Below, piece after piece: positions 1-8,464 of a stretch of DNA of 64,000 nt. How positions within the stretch are numbered: position 1 is the first letter of the stretch; every line of letters starts with the position of its first letter. The position numbers and the translations under genes are program-made. Source of the stretch: Cytophagaceae bacterium ABcell3 (lineage in GTDB: Bacteria > Bacteroidota > Bacteroidia > Cytophagales > Cytophagaceae). Location: assembly GCA_030913385.1 (NCBI GenBank), contig CP133159.1, forward strand, positions 5,001,001 through 5,065,000, given 5' to 3'. Under the pieces are notes generated by a model. It was not told the origin of the DNA. It worked only from the letters and a program-made list of their open reading frames with translations, and ran no database searches.

Positions 1-1078
1 CTTCCTTGACATAGGCAGCACTTCTGGTTTCCAGCATATTATCTTCCAGAAATTTAAAAGCACCCTCTCCTTCTTCGCACAGAAATTGACCATACCCCCT
101 ATTTTCGTTAAACAACTCACTGCCCAATACATTGTTCTTATCATCTACTGTTATTAGATGATGCTTATTATTCCAGTAATCCCTACCGTCAATACCGCTT
201 TCTTTAAATGAAGAAATTAACGCAACAATTTTATCGGTAATTGACAAAGACTCTATAATTTTGCCTTCGGCAGATCCGACACCAAATTCATTCTGAGCTT
301 GGTTAATACCTGTTATAACTTCTGGAGCATAGCCTAGTTGATGAATGTAGGAAGGAGTAATTACTACCCTTTCCCCTGTATTCGGCCCGTTACCTTCTAT
401 TATATGATAACTGTCATAAAGATATTTTATATGAGGAGCCCTGATGTCAAATGCCCATTTCTCCCCATGCATTTTATATAAAGGAATATCTTCATCAATC
501 AGCTCTGCTCCTTCTTCTTTAATAGCATAATGCTTATCTCCAATTTTCCCAAATGCTAAAACCCCGGAAATGTCAGACGGAAATATCACCTCATATTGTG
601 GCTCTATAACATGATGTGTCTTATAGTTAAACAACCCTTTCATTCCATTGATTTCAATTTCAATATAGTCTTTAACAGTAGCATCCGGATTATATATTTT
701 TGAGTAATCAGGGGCCAAAATGGTATCATAAGCCTCATTGATGATGCCCATTTGAATCAAGGGTTTATCATCCTGTTCCTTTCGAGAGTAACACCCATTA
801 CACACATAGAAGAAGTATTCGCCTTCAGAATTTATATAGTAAGGGGTTTGGTCAAACAAAGAATCTAATTTTATAATGTAGGGGCGAATGGCAGGGTTAA
901 TATTCTCATAGTTCACGGATGCACTATACCGTTCCTGCACCTCCGGTTCTTCATTGGTACGAACAACCTCTGTTTGTTCCGAAACATGTCCTGCCTCTTC
1001 GGCTATATGCTCAGTTTGACTTTCAGAACACCCTGAAAAAAGAACTATAATGGACAAAAGGCAAAATAAAGCTTTCAT
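1..1078 (-). CDS. Lipoprotein, partial (runs off the left edge)
   Basis: An uninterrupted reading frame starts at 1078 and is still open at base 1, so the C-terminus lies outside the window. It begins MKALFCLLSIIVLFSGCSES, a signal peptide with lipobox LFSGC (lipidated Cys17), so the product should be a membrane-anchored lipoprotein. About 360 residues are visible. The stretch after residue 140 (KGLFNYKTHHVIEPQYE, then VLAFGKIGDKHYAI) faintly recalls WG/KWG-type beta repeats, but I do not claim the family. It is rich in Tyr and Asn with no catalytic motif I recognise. The next gene (1154-1624) is on the same strand 75 bp upstream. Function unknown. Confidence 0.75.
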   Translation of the reverse strand, partial: MKALFCLLSIIVLFSGCSESQTEHIAEEAGHVSEQTEVVRTNEEPEVQERYSASVNYENINPAIRPYIIKLDSLFDQTPYYINSEGEYFFYVCNGCYSRKEQDDKPLIQMGIINEAYDTILAPDYSKIYNPDATVKDYIEIEINGMKGLFNYKTHHVIEPQYEVIFPSDISGVLAFGKIGDKHYAIKEEGAELIDEDIPLYKMHGEKWAFDIRAPHIKYLYDSYHIIEGNGPNTGERVVITPSYIHQLGYAPEVITGINQAQNEFGVGSAEGKIIESLSITDKIVALISSFKESGIDGRDYWNNKHHLITVDDKNNVLGSELFNENRGYGQFLCEEGEGAFKFLEDNMLETRSAAYVKE

Positions 1079-1153
1079 AATCTAAAGGTTAACATGTCTA
1101 TAAAATCAATGTAAAGAAAAGTGAAACGTGCCAGACACTTTCTGATAAAAAGT

Positions 1154-1624
1154 TTATGGCAGACTGCTAGATGATAATTGCAAGCACTTCACAACCTTCC
1201 TCTTCAAAAAGTCAATACAAACTAAAGAAATAAGGTATTGACTGAAACCGACCCCAATAATAAATAAAGCAACCTTAATGAGGCTACTATAGCTTATGTT
1301 ATTAATAAAAGTAAAAAGTACAATACTCAGAACAACAATTAATTGAAGCAATGAGAAAACATTCGTCTGTCCGACTTTAAGTTCTACAAAAGCCCCTTCG
1401 TCATCACCTACTACCTTTCCCTTAACTTTATACATATGAAAAGGCAACATTATAAAATGCCCTGTTGGGAAATACCTAAATGACACTTCAGAAATAAAAC
1501 CGTTGATATTCTCACACCAAGAAGCATCCTCTATATTTTTGTGGAACACATCTCTGAAATTTGATAAAGATAAATTTGTGCGATATGTAAAAGCCCTAGA
1601 CAGAACCATATGATTTGAAATCAA
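1154..1624 (-). CDS. Hypothetical membrane protein
   Basis: A 156-residue protein with a soluble N-terminal part (about 1-90) followed by two hydrophobic helices (about 90-112 and 116-138) and a short basic tail (FLKRKVVKCL). The N-terminal part (GHFIMLPFHMYKVKGKVVG) looks like a small beta domain, possibly beside the membrane. The start at ATG 1624 is followed by a second possible start five codons later. It is transcribed in the same direction as the lipoprotein 75 bp downstream and may be co-transcribed with it. I do not recognise a family. Confidence 0.55.
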   Translation of the reverse strand: MISNHMVLSRAFTYRTNLSLSNFRDVFHKNIEDASWCENINGFISEVSFRYFPTGHFIMLPFHMYKVKGKVVGDDEGAFVELKVGQTNVFSLLQLIVVLSIVLFTFINNISYSSLIKVALFIIGVGFSQYLISLVCIDFLKRKVVKCLQLSSSSLP

Positions 1625-1783
1625 CCTTTAAGCCAAATCGGCTTCTAATAAATTTTTTATGAACAAAGAGCCTAGATCTTCTATCACCCCAGCTTAATAG
1701 TCTAATATAACTTTTCCCTATGATTATACAGTTATTTACCACCTAATTTTGTTATAAATTAGACATAAACCATATACTAGTAC

Positions 1784-2042
1784 CAGCACCAAAGGTGCGA
1801 AATAAATAACAATGGGCGGCAGCCCATGGAAACAGATAACAAGACTGTCCAAAGCCCAACCGGGGCGCAATATAAGTCCCACCATTCCTGAACATATCTT
1901 TATCTTTAATCCCACCCCGTTGGGGCTATGTTTTATTACATGCCCTATTGCTCAGGGCCAAACCCCTGAGTTGATCTCTTTCGCTCCGTTGGAGCTTATT
2001 AGCTTCTTTGCATCGGTAACTGGCATTATGCGGGCAGCGCTC
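1784..2042. repeat. Hairpin-string repeat, copy 1
   Basis: Non-coding stretch made of consecutive short inverted repeats: GCACC-aaa-GGTGC, GGGC-ggca-GCCC, a CCCC/GGGG pair around AACC, a partner segment ACCCCGTTGGGGCT, CTCAGGG-...-CCCTGAG and GCTCC-gtt-GGAGC. The same ordered string recurs at 2131-2378 and, split by an insertion sequence, at 4366-4496 plus 6151-6178. An open frame at 1812-2096 is only a by-product of the repeat. It could be a structured RNA, a mobile repeat or recombination-derived; the sequence does not decide. Confidence 0.7.
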
Positions 2043-2130
2043 TTTTGGCATAACACTTCTAAGGCACTAGACGTAAGACTTCTAACAGAGTTATAATCAT
2101 AAACGGAAGATTAAATAAAACCTTAGCAAA

Positions 2131-2378
2131 AGCACCAAAGATGCGAAATATATAACAATGGGTGACAGCCCTTTGGAGAAAATCACTAGACTAACCAAAG
2201 CCCCAACCGGGGCGCAATATAAATTCCCACCATTCCTGTCCTGAGCATATCTTTTATCGCACCCCGTTGGGGCTATGTTTTATTATATGCCTCATTGCTC
2301 AGGGCCAAACCCCTGAGTTGATCTATTTCGCTCCTTTGGAGCTTATAACATTAACTGGTATTATCCGTGCAGCGCTAC
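2131..2378. repeat. Hairpin-string repeat, copy 2
   Basis: Second copy of the ordered string of short hairpins described at 1784-2042. The order of elements is the same: AGCACCAAAGATGCG, the GGGTGACAGCCC segment, CCCCAACCGGGG, ACCCCGTTGGGGCT, CTCAGGGCCAAACCCCTGAG and GCTCCTTTGGAGC. Several substitutions fall in loops or on both sides of stems, so the arms stay largely paired. It lies between the first repeat copy and the 3' end of the gene at 2431-3201. Confidence 0.7.
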
Positions 2379-2430
2379 CTGCTTAAAAAGCAAGGGTATT
2401 ATAGGTTAGCCGAATTATGCACTCTACTAG

Positions 2431-3201
2431 TTATTTTTCAAATTTTTCCGTTTTACTATTCCATTTCAATTCAACTTTTCCATAAACCACAAATCCATCA
2501 ACTTCCCATTTATCTTTTATCAACTCACTCAGACTACCCATAAAGTCTTTATTTTCGCTACTTAAAGAATAATATAACCCTGCTTGAATGGCTGTTCCTT
2601 GACGAGGCAAATAATAAAAAACGAGCAATTCATTTATTATATCACCAGCATTTTTAAAATGCTTTTGCAAATCATTATAGTCTTCAGATGTAATAAAATC
2701 ATATATGTCAACTTCTGGAAGAACTTGGCTGTGAGGCAACTCATATACCTTACCTTTCAAAGCCTTATAAAAATTTAAAGAATTTTGTTGAGGACTATTT
2801 TTGTCAATATAGTTAAAAGCCAAGATGTGATCTCCTGAAGCTTTTCTAAATACTTTAAACTGTTCTTCAGGAGTATAGTCACCAACGCCGGGTAAATATC
2901 CATTTGCACGTATATACCCGTTAGATGTATCCAAGTCAGCTACCTGAACAAGCCAACTGTCTGGATGTCCTTCTTGAATAAGTCCTTTATCTGTACTAAC
3001 AAATGAAGTCTCTGTGTAGTCATACCTGGTTAATTCTATCGGCAAGGCCTTTACCCAATCAATAACATTAGACTTAGGCTTTATTTCAGCCCTACTGTCA
3101 AGTGCTTTCATTATATCTTGACTTATACCAAGAAATGGCGAACCAGCCAAAATCGCTACAAGAGCTATCTTTCTAGAAAACAAATATAAAATATTGCTCA
3201 T
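2431..3201 (-). CDS. Hypothetical exported protein
   Basis: A 256-residue protein with an N-terminal signal peptide (SRKIALVAILAGSPFLGIS, cleavage near residue 28), so probably periplasmic or secreted. No transmembrane segment follows and no catalytic motif is recognisable. Its start codon overlaps the stop of the upstream gene (TAATG at 3199-3203), which indicates translational coupling with the anchored protein 3201-4283; the two probably act together. The pair is bracketed by hairpin-string repeats on both sides. Function unknown. Confidence 0.7.
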   Translation of the reverse strand: MSNILYLFSRKIALVAILAGSPFLGISQDIMKALDSRAEIKPKSNVIDWVKALPIELTRYDYTETSFVSTDKGLIQEGHPDSWLVQVADLDTSNGYIRANGYLPGVGDYTPEEQFKVFRKASGDHILAFNYIDKNSPQQNSLNFYKALKGKVYELPHSQVLPEVDIYDFITSEDYNDLQKHFKNAGDIINELLVFYYLPRQGTAIQAGLYYSLSSENKDFMGSLSELIKDKWEVDGFVVYGKVELKWNSKTEKFEK

Positions 3202-4283
3202 TAGCTTTTTTTGATCTTTATTATAAAAGCTATATTTAATAAAACACTAACAATTAATAGGCCAATCAACCACCCTGAGACAGTCTTTTCTTTAAGTTTC
3301 ATATCTGAATACCCCCCTTCCTCTTTACTTATAAGACTAGCGATAAACTCATCTTCAGTTGATTTAAAATCAGAAATGACTAAATCTTTACCGGGAACAA
3401 ACATAACTTTCCTTGAATCAACATAATTTGTAAAGAAAAAGGTAAACCTTTTTTCAGGAGAATGGTCATAAATAATATTCTCGACAGGAGCTCTAGTTCC
3501 CCACAAACCGGTTACAACATATGGGCCTTTGGCTTTTTTCTCGTATGAGGACAAAAAATAAAAGGTACTATCATTAGAAAAAATAAAGTACCCATATTGG
3601 GAGTCACCCAAGATTTCATGTATGTGAGGAATCTCCAGTACTACAAGTTCCTCGTCTCCTTCTTTATTACTTGGTACATAAAAATTAAAGCACCTTTGAC
3701 TATAAAAATAATCGATTGCCAACCTTTCTTCGGAAGGATTGATAAACCTATAGGTCTTTTCGCTCAACAGCTCTTCCACTAGCTTATTATATTGTTGAAA
3801 GTTTAAAACCTTTTCCAACGGAATTGATTCAAACCTGTATTTTTTATCAAAGAAAAATGCTCTTTGTTCTTTTTTAATATCTTCAACCCTTTCAAAAGCT
3901 GAGTTTATGAGATATAATACCTTAGGAATGTCGATCGTCCTTTCCTTTATAAAGACCTTAATTCCGGTAGCGGTATCTTCTCCCGACTTACTTTCATCAA
4001 AATAGGTAAATGCCCCATAGCCCAGTGAATAAGTAGCAGAATCCGAGTAAGTGTAGTCATGGTTAAAATAAACAAACACTTTTTCGCCACTATACTCGGC
4101 TTTATTCTTCAGATTATCAATTAAATGCAATAATATATTTGCTTTCTGCTTTATTTCAAATTCTGCCCATCCGGTTTTTAGAACAAGGTGTACATCATTT
4201 TTATTAAAAAAAATATTTAGATCCTGGTGAGCAAAAGTTGCGAAGGGAATAAAACAAACGAATATTATAACAGCTACTCTCAT
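3201..4283 (-). CDS. Hypothetical exported protein with C-terminal membrane anchor
   Basis: A 360-residue protein with a signal peptide (MRVAVIIFVCFIPFATFA, cleavage before HQ at about 19) and one C-terminal transmembrane helix (about 338-356, SGWLIGLLIVSVLLNIAFII) followed by a short basic tail. The bulk would therefore lie in the periplasm. It is rich in aromatic residues and predicted beta strands, with no motif I can name. It is the first gene of a two-gene unit: its TAA stop overlaps the ATG of the exported protein 2431-3201. Upstream (4284-4365) lies the start of a hairpin-string repeat. Confidence 0.7.
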   Translation of the reverse strand: MRVAVIIFVCFIPFATFAHQDLNIFFNKNDVHLVLKTGWAEFEIKQKANILLHLIDNLKNKAEYSGEKVFVYFNHDYTYSDSATYSLGYGAFTYFDESKSGEDTATGIKVFIKERTIDIPKVLYLINSAFERVEDIKKEQRAFFFDKKYRFESIPLEKVLNFQQYNKLVEELLSEKTYRFINPSEERLAIDYFYSQRCFNFYVPSNKEGDEELVVLEIPHIHEILGDSQYGYFIFSNDSTFYFLSSYEKKAKGPYVVTGLWGTRAPVENIIYDHSPEKRFTFFFTNYVDSRKVMFVPGKDLVISDFKSTEDEFIASLISKEEGGYSDMKLKEKTVSGWLIGLLIVSVLLNIAFIIKIKKS

Positions 4284-4365
4284 ACACCTTGTTGTTATTC
4301 GTACTATATTAATTAATGATCACTAACACGACCTTAAGCCTTATTACAAATAAATTCCTAATGCA

Positions 4366-4496
4366 AGCACCAAAGGTGCGAAATATATAACAATGGGCGA
4401 CAGCTCATTGGAAAAAATCACTAGACTAACCAAAGCCCCAACCGGGGCGCAATATCAGTTATATCTTCTATACCCCATTAGGGCTATGTTTATTTA
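4366..4496. repeat. Hairpin-string repeat, copy 3 (left part, split by IS)
   Basis: Third copy of the repeat found at 1784 and 2131, intact from GCACCAAAGGTGC through CCCCAACCGGGG to the element CCCCATTAGGGCTATG. It then stops at an insertion sequence. The remainder resumes at 6151 (about 6151-6178, catactccattgctcag). The last six bases, TATTTA at 4491-4496, are repeated directly at 6145-6150 as the target duplication. Confidence 0.7.
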
Positions 4497-4518
4497 GGGT
4501 CTGCTGAAAAACTCAAAT

Positions 4519-6069
4519 TTAACATATGTAAAAAACCGGCCCTGAGCGCTCGCCAGGCCGGTTTTTTATTGTCATCCTTTCAAATACGTCTTTCAGACCC
4601 CGAATTATGTTAAAAATTGACTTATGCCATGCTGAAAAACTCAGAAAATAGAGTGCCTGCCTGGTCAATTTGACCAGGTTGAGCACCAGGATTATTGAGG
4701 CGATCCACGTTTGGCTGGTATTCTTAAGTCTGGCACGGATACGGTTCATCCCATAGCTGTTTTTTGCTTGTCCAAACTTTCCTTCAACCGGATTCCTCTC
4801 TCCTGGACTTACGTGGTTTTCCACTGCCTTTGCGGATGGCCTGCCCAAAGGTTTGGCTGCCAGTTTTATTCCTTTTCCCTTCAACCACTTCCGGTTTTCA
4901 CGGGTGCAGTAAATTTTGTCTGCCAGTACTTTGGCAGGATAAAAACCAAACCGTTTCCGATATTTTTCAACGTAATCAACAAGATGACTGCCCTCGTTAA
5001 AAGCCTCCCAGGACACAGTGTCCAGAAAGGAAAAACCATCCACCATGCTAAGGTGGATCTTGGCTCCAAATTCAGTTTTGGCTCGTGACTTTCCCCGTAC
5101 AATAGGTCGCACATGAGGCTGATGGATACTAACAATCCGATCTGCTACATGGTGGCCCCGGTTCTTAAACATGCCAAGCTGTTGTTCATAAAGTGTCTGA
5201 ATGACCCAGTATGACCGCTGTGTACGATGACACAAAGGAAAAACCTCAAAGCTGTCCAGCTGCTTTTCAATGGTCTTGAAGTTTCTTCTAAGGTATTGGA
5301 GCTGGGCTTTTATCCCTTTGCGAATTACTTTTCTTGATGGATTCTTGTTCTGGGCCACCTTCAGATAGGTTTTACGAGCTATTTTTCTGTAAGTCCTTGG
5401 TTTCTTCCCCTGGGTATTTTTACAATGAAGCTCATCTATGATCTGTTGGGTGATTTCCCTTGCTTTGTTCAGCAGCCCCAAATCGGTTGGGTAAATGATA
5501 TCTTGAGGACAGGCAGTTGCGTCAAAGATTGCCTCTCCTTTGTTAGACTCTTGCCCACTGGCAAAGGAAGGAGGGTCATTTTTTCCTTTCGTAGTTTTGT
5601 CAACTTTTTTTGGGGCTTTTTCCATGTAAAACTCATGGATCCTTTCATTCATCGCATTGATAAGTTCCTGCCCCAACCGTTTTCTGATATCTACAAACAA
5701 AGATGGATCAAATGGAGGCTCCTTGATATAAGAACTGTACCCCAGAAAGTATTGCAGATACATGTTTTCGGTAATCTGGGCAACTGTCTCACGATCATCC
5801 AGGTTGAGGATATGCTTGATGATCACCACTCCAATCAGCACACGAGGGTTAAGCGCCGGTCTCCCTGTCTTTTTTGGAGGATTGCGTTTGTTGTAGAGAT
5901 TGACAAGTTCATCCCATGGAATTTTGTTGCTGAGCAAAACCCACCGGTTGTTGGGGTCAAGCTGATTATGAAACGGTGTCTCGAAACCAATAATTGACAA
6001 CTGGCTGGGACTTGAATATTCGCAGCGTGGTGCACGCCTTTTAGGGGTCTTCTGCATATTTCTTTGCAC
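4519..6069 (-). CDS. IS5/IS1182-like DDE transposase
   Basis: A 516-residue transposase. The N-terminal half carries the DUF772-type domain (NRWVLLSNKIPWDELVNLY, then GRPALNPRVLIGVVIIKH and YLQYFLGY). The C-terminal half is a DDE domain: EAIFDATACPQDI (first Asp), KVLADKIYCTRENRKWL (second Asp) and the NPVEGKFGQAKNSYGMNRIRA segment with the Glu. It cuts and rejoins the ends of the surrounding insertion sequence. The last 16 codons overlap a strong hairpin (4530-4567). The frame is undamaged, so it could be active and could act in trans on related non-autonomous elements in this window. Confidence 0.93.
   Translation of the reverse strand: MQRNMQKTPKRRAPRCEYSSPSQLSIIGFETPFHNQLDPNNRWVLLSNKIPWDELVNLYNKRNPPKKTGRPALNPRVLIGVVIIKHILNLDDRETVAQITENMYLQYFLGYSSYIKEPPFDPSLFVDIRKRLGQELINAMNERIHEFYMEKAPKKVDKTTKGKNDPPSFASGQESNKGEAIFDATACPQDIIYPTDLGLLNKAREITQQIIDELHCKNTQGKKPRTYRKIARKTYLKVAQNKNPSRKVIRKGIKAQLQYLRRNFKTIEKQLDSFEVFPLCHRTQRSYWVIQTLYEQQLGMFKNRGHHVADRIVSIHQPHVRPIVRGKSRAKTEFGAKIHLSMVDGFSFLDTVSWEAFNEGSHLVDYVEKYRKRFGFYPAKVLADKIYCTRENRKWLKGKGIKLAAKPLGRPSAKAVENHVSPGERNPVEGKFGQAKNSYGMNRIRARLKNTSQTWIASIILVLNLVKLTRQALYFLSFSAWHKSIFNIIRGLKDVFERMTIKNRPGERSGPVFYIC
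4530..4567. terminator. Bidirectional terminator at the transposase 3' end
   Basis: A perfect 12-bp stem (AAAAAACCGGCC / GGCCGGTTTTTT) with a 14-base loop lies inside the last codons of the transposase and just inside the left end of the insertion sequence. A and T runs on both sides allow termination in either direction, which would shield the transposase from, and block, transcription across the element boundary. Confidence 0.8.
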
Positions 6070-6197
6070 TTGGACTCCCTCAAATTCATAAAAATAGTTC
6101 TAAAATCCTCTTAATGCCGCTATTTTTTATTTCTAAGCAGACCCTATTTACATACTCCATTGCTCAGACCCATGATCTCTTTTGCCAGAATAAGAAT

Positions 6198-6233
6198 AAA
6201 AAAGGTCTGGCTTCAAATAGAAACCAGACCTTT
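6198..6233 (-). terminator. Terminator of nhaA
   Basis: A 10-bp stem AAAGGTCTGG / CCAGACCTTT (6201-6210 / 6224-6233) with a 13-base loop, followed on the minus strand by a T run. It starts 22 bp past the nhaA stop codon, as expected for an intrinsic terminator. Confidence 0.8.
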
Positions 6234-6254
6234 GCATTAACTTATATTTCAGTC

Positions 6255-7625
6255 CTAGACAGGAACCGCTCCTGAAACATCAGATTGTTCAGCCACTTTC
6301 TTTCTACGTGGTGCTTTACTTAAGATAAGGTAGCCGAGCACACCTGAAATGGTAGAGGCCGTTAATACACCAATCTTCGCTTGGTTAATAGTATCCGGAT
6401 TCAAGAAAGCAAGATCCGTAATAAATAGGGACATGGTGAAACCAACGCCAGCCAACAAGGCAACGCCGTAAATATGCATCCAAGTCACATTTTTAGGAAG
6501 CTTAGTCCATTTTAGCGCAACAACAAGTTTACAAAACAAAGCAATACCTAACAGCTTTCCTAGACTAAGGCCAAGGATAATACCTAATGCCAAAGGGCTC
6601 ATAAGGTCCTGAATAAAATTACCTGAAACAGTCACACCTGCATTGGAAAAAGCAAAGATTGGAAGTATCACAAACCCTACAATCGGGTGCAATGCGTGTT
6701 CTAGACGTTGCAGTGGCGTATGGGCATCTTTAGAAAGCGTGGTAACTTTATCCAACACATGCAATTCGTCATGGTTTAACATACGCTTGGAGTTTGCAGT
6801 ACTATTATCAATTTGGGTGTTGAGCTTTCCTAAAAGCGACTTCACTTTATTTGAAAACACAGAAGTGTCTATCCTATAACTTGCAGGGATGGTAAAGGCT
6901 GCAAGTACTGCCGCAATGGTAGCATGCACCCCTGACAATAAGAATGCAAGCCAAAGACCTCCAATCCCCAGAATACCATAAAAAGTAGTATTTCTAATTC
7001 CAAGCAAATTGGCGCCGATCAGCAAGCCAAAGAACAGAGCACCAAAACCTAGGCTCACAAAAGAGATTTCAGAGGTATAGAAAAACGCAACGACAAGTAC
7101 AGCACCAAGGTCATCCACAATAGCTAAAGCCGTTAAGAAGACTTTTAGTGCAACAGGCACCTTGTCCCCCAAGATAAAAAGGATACCAAGCGCAAAAGCG
7201 ATATCAGTAGCCATAGGTATTCCCCAGCCTTTGCTGAAAGGTGTACCATCGTTCAACAAAGAAAAAATAAGTGCGGGTGCTACCATACCGCCAATAGCTG
7301 CTACTATAGGCAAAAGGGCTTCTCTAGGTTTGGCGAGCTCTCCTGCCATCATTTCTCGTTTGAGCTCAAGGCCTACTACAAAAAAGAAAATAGCCATAAG
7401 ACCGTCATTGATCCAGTGGCTCAAGTCTTTTTCTAATCTGGCATTTTCGAACCCGATGGTAAATTTCTGATGCCAAAGTGCATGATAATATTCAGCAAGT
7501 GGCGAGTTGGCAACAATTAAGGCAAGAATAGTAACACTAAGCAACACAATACCTGTAGAGGTTTGCTTGTGCATAAAGTGCGATACTGGTTCTACAATAT
7601 AACGCTCAATTACGGTAGGTTTCAT
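6255..7625 (-). CDS. nhaA: Na+/H+ antiporter NhaA
   Basis: A 456-residue inner-membrane secondary transporter that expels Na+ in exchange for protons, giving sodium and alkaline pH tolerance. It shows the family's key segments: GWGIPMATDIAFALGIL with Asp141, LTALAIVDDLGAVLVV with the paired Asp171-Asp172 that bind Na+ (163/164 in the E. coli protein), SGVHATIAAVLAAFTIP and GVGFTMSLFITDLAF near the C-terminus. It is longer than E. coli NhaA (388 aa), mainly through a hydrophilic insertion at about 255-310 and a basic tail. It is a single gene with its own terminator. Sodium tolerance fits a marine or brackish habitat, which is inference. Confidence 0.96.
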   Translation of the reverse strand: MKPTVIERYIVEPVSHFMHKQTSTGIVLLSVTILALIVANSPLAEYYHALWHQKFTIGFENARLEKDLSHWINDGLMAIFFFVVGLELKREMMAGELAKPREALLPIVAAIGGMVAPALIFSLLNDGTPFSKGWGIPMATDIAFALGILFILGDKVPVALKVFLTALAIVDDLGAVLVVAFFYTSEISFVSLGFGALFFGLLIGANLLGIRNTTFYGILGIGGLWLAFLLSGVHATIAAVLAAFTIPASYRIDTSVFSNKVKSLLGKLNTQIDNSTANSKRMLNHDELHVLDKVTTLSKDAHTPLQRLEHALHPIVGFVILPIFAFSNAGVTVSGNFIQDLMSPLALGIILGLSLGKLLGIALFCKLVVALKWTKLPKNVTWMHIYGVALLAGVGFTMSLFITDLAFLNPDTINQAKIGVLTASTISGVLGYLILSKAPRRKKVAEQSDVSGAVPV

Positions 7626-7934
7626 AGATAATTTCTATCTGTTTTTTTTGTGGAATATTCATTAAACAAACAACGTTCCAAATATCGTTAACAGATAATT
7701 AAAATTCCCCTTTTTTGCCATTTTTTCGCAAAGCCAAGCCTAAATTTTAATCTACCCCCAAAATTAAAACATATAAAATGTTCAATTTCTACCCCACTTA
7801 AAACAACGAAAGCAGATAAAGAGTGGCGGCTTAAACCCGAAAGACACATGTGCGAGCGGAAATTCTGATCCGAATTTTTGCCTGCATAAAACTCTTGTTT
7901 TTCGAGCAAAAGAAACACCGCCACTAAACTAACA
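7626..7934. other. Intergenic gap between nhaA and ssb
   Basis: About 310 bp without a convincing gene. A 78-codon frame at 7688-7924 has no recognisable domain and no family resemblance. I see no clear hairpin or repeat here. The left part must hold the nhaA promoter, but no confident match to the Bacteroidota promoter consensus was found. Confidence 0.4.
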
Positions 7935-8288
7935 TTATTCTGCCTCTGCCTTTTCTTTCCTTGGAACTAATTCAATGTCATAAACTACAACTTCTGTAAT
8001 ATAGTTTCTCTTTCCTGAATTATCTTCATAGCTCCTGGAAACCAGCTTCCCTTCCACCTTAACTTCTGCCCCCTTATGCAGATTACTCTCAGCGTACTCT
8101 GCAAGTTTCCCCCACGCCACCAATGTATGCCAATTGGTATCTGACATCCATTGTCCAGAATAATTTTTGTACGACTCGGACACTCCGATAGACATCCGTG
8201 CCATGGTGCGGTTATTAGAAAATGTCTTAATCTCAGGATCTCTGCCTAAAAAACCATTCAAGTAAACTTTGTTTTTAATGTTAGCCAT
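7935..8288 (-). CDS. ssb: Single-stranded DNA-binding protein
   Basis: A 117-residue OB-fold protein: NKVYLNGFLGRDPEIKTF, the conserved W-H-LVAWGKLAEYAESNL segment and GAEVKVEGKLVSRSYEDNSG. It binds single-stranded DNA as a tetramer during replication and repair. It is short: after the OB fold it ends PRKEKAEAE and lacks the Gly/Gln-rich linker and acidic DDDIPF-type tip that recruits partner proteins. It is therefore probably a second, specialised SSB rather than the main replication SSB. It is divergent from the zinc-ribbon gene at 8465, with a palindrome cluster between them. Confidence 0.93.
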   Translation of the reverse strand: MANIKNKVYLNGFLGRDPEIKTFSNNRTMARMSIGVSESYKNYSGQWMSDTNWHTLVAWGKLAEYAESNLHKGAEVKVEGKLVSRSYEDNSGKRNYITEVVVYDIELVPRKEKAEAE

Positions 8289-8392
8289 AATTATCTTGTT
8301 TTTAAATAGTTGATTAATTTATTTTTACAATCCCGGCCGTGATTAATGTTGTGATGCAAAAGTGGAAAAGCATTGAAAAATTATTCGTCTAT

Positions 8393-8438
8393 TAAACATT
8401 TATAAGCGTTTATAAATGTTTGCAAACGTTTATAAACG
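8393..8438. promoter_or_regulatory. Nested palindrome cluster, putative operator
   Basis: Between divergent ssb and the zinc-ribbon gene lies ACATTTATAA-gcgt-TTATAAATGT, followed immediately by TTTGCAAA, AAACGTTT and GTTTATAAAC. The unit CGTTTATAAA recurs in both orientations at about 10-bp steps. It ends 27 bp before ATG 8465. Regularly phased palindromes ahead of a gene suggest a dimeric repressor or activator site. No regulator gene is adjacent. Confidence 0.5.
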
Positions 8439-8464
8439 ATTTTTTAACTATAAATCAACTTGTT

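Larger units (their letters stand above)
4497..6144 (-). mobile_element. Complete insertion sequence (IS5/IS1182-like), 1,648 bp
   Basis: The element has terminal inverted repeats GGGTCTGCT at 4497-4505 and AGCAGACCC at 6136-6144. The left end continues as GGGTCTGCTGAAAAACTCAA. It is flanked by the direct repeat TATTTA (4491-4496 and 6145-6150) and holds one transposase gene filling almost its whole length. Intact ends, clean target duplications and an intact gene suggest recent insertion. It interrupts a hairpin-string repeat. The left end is nearly identical over 15 bp to the right end of the small elements at 8827, 60877 and 63030. The family is assigned from the transposase only. Confidence 0.9.

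Noticed and set aside
1812-2096. 94-codon open frame on the plus strand
   Set aside because: It lies wholly within the hairpin-string repeat; the repeat does not keep this frame in its other copies.
5425-5997. 190-codon frame antisense to the transposase
   Set aside because: Shadow of the well-supported transposase gene on the other strand.
7688-7924. 78-codon frame between nhaA and ssb
   Set aside because: No start context, no domain, unusual composition (Cys, Phe and Arg scattered), and no sign of conservation visible.
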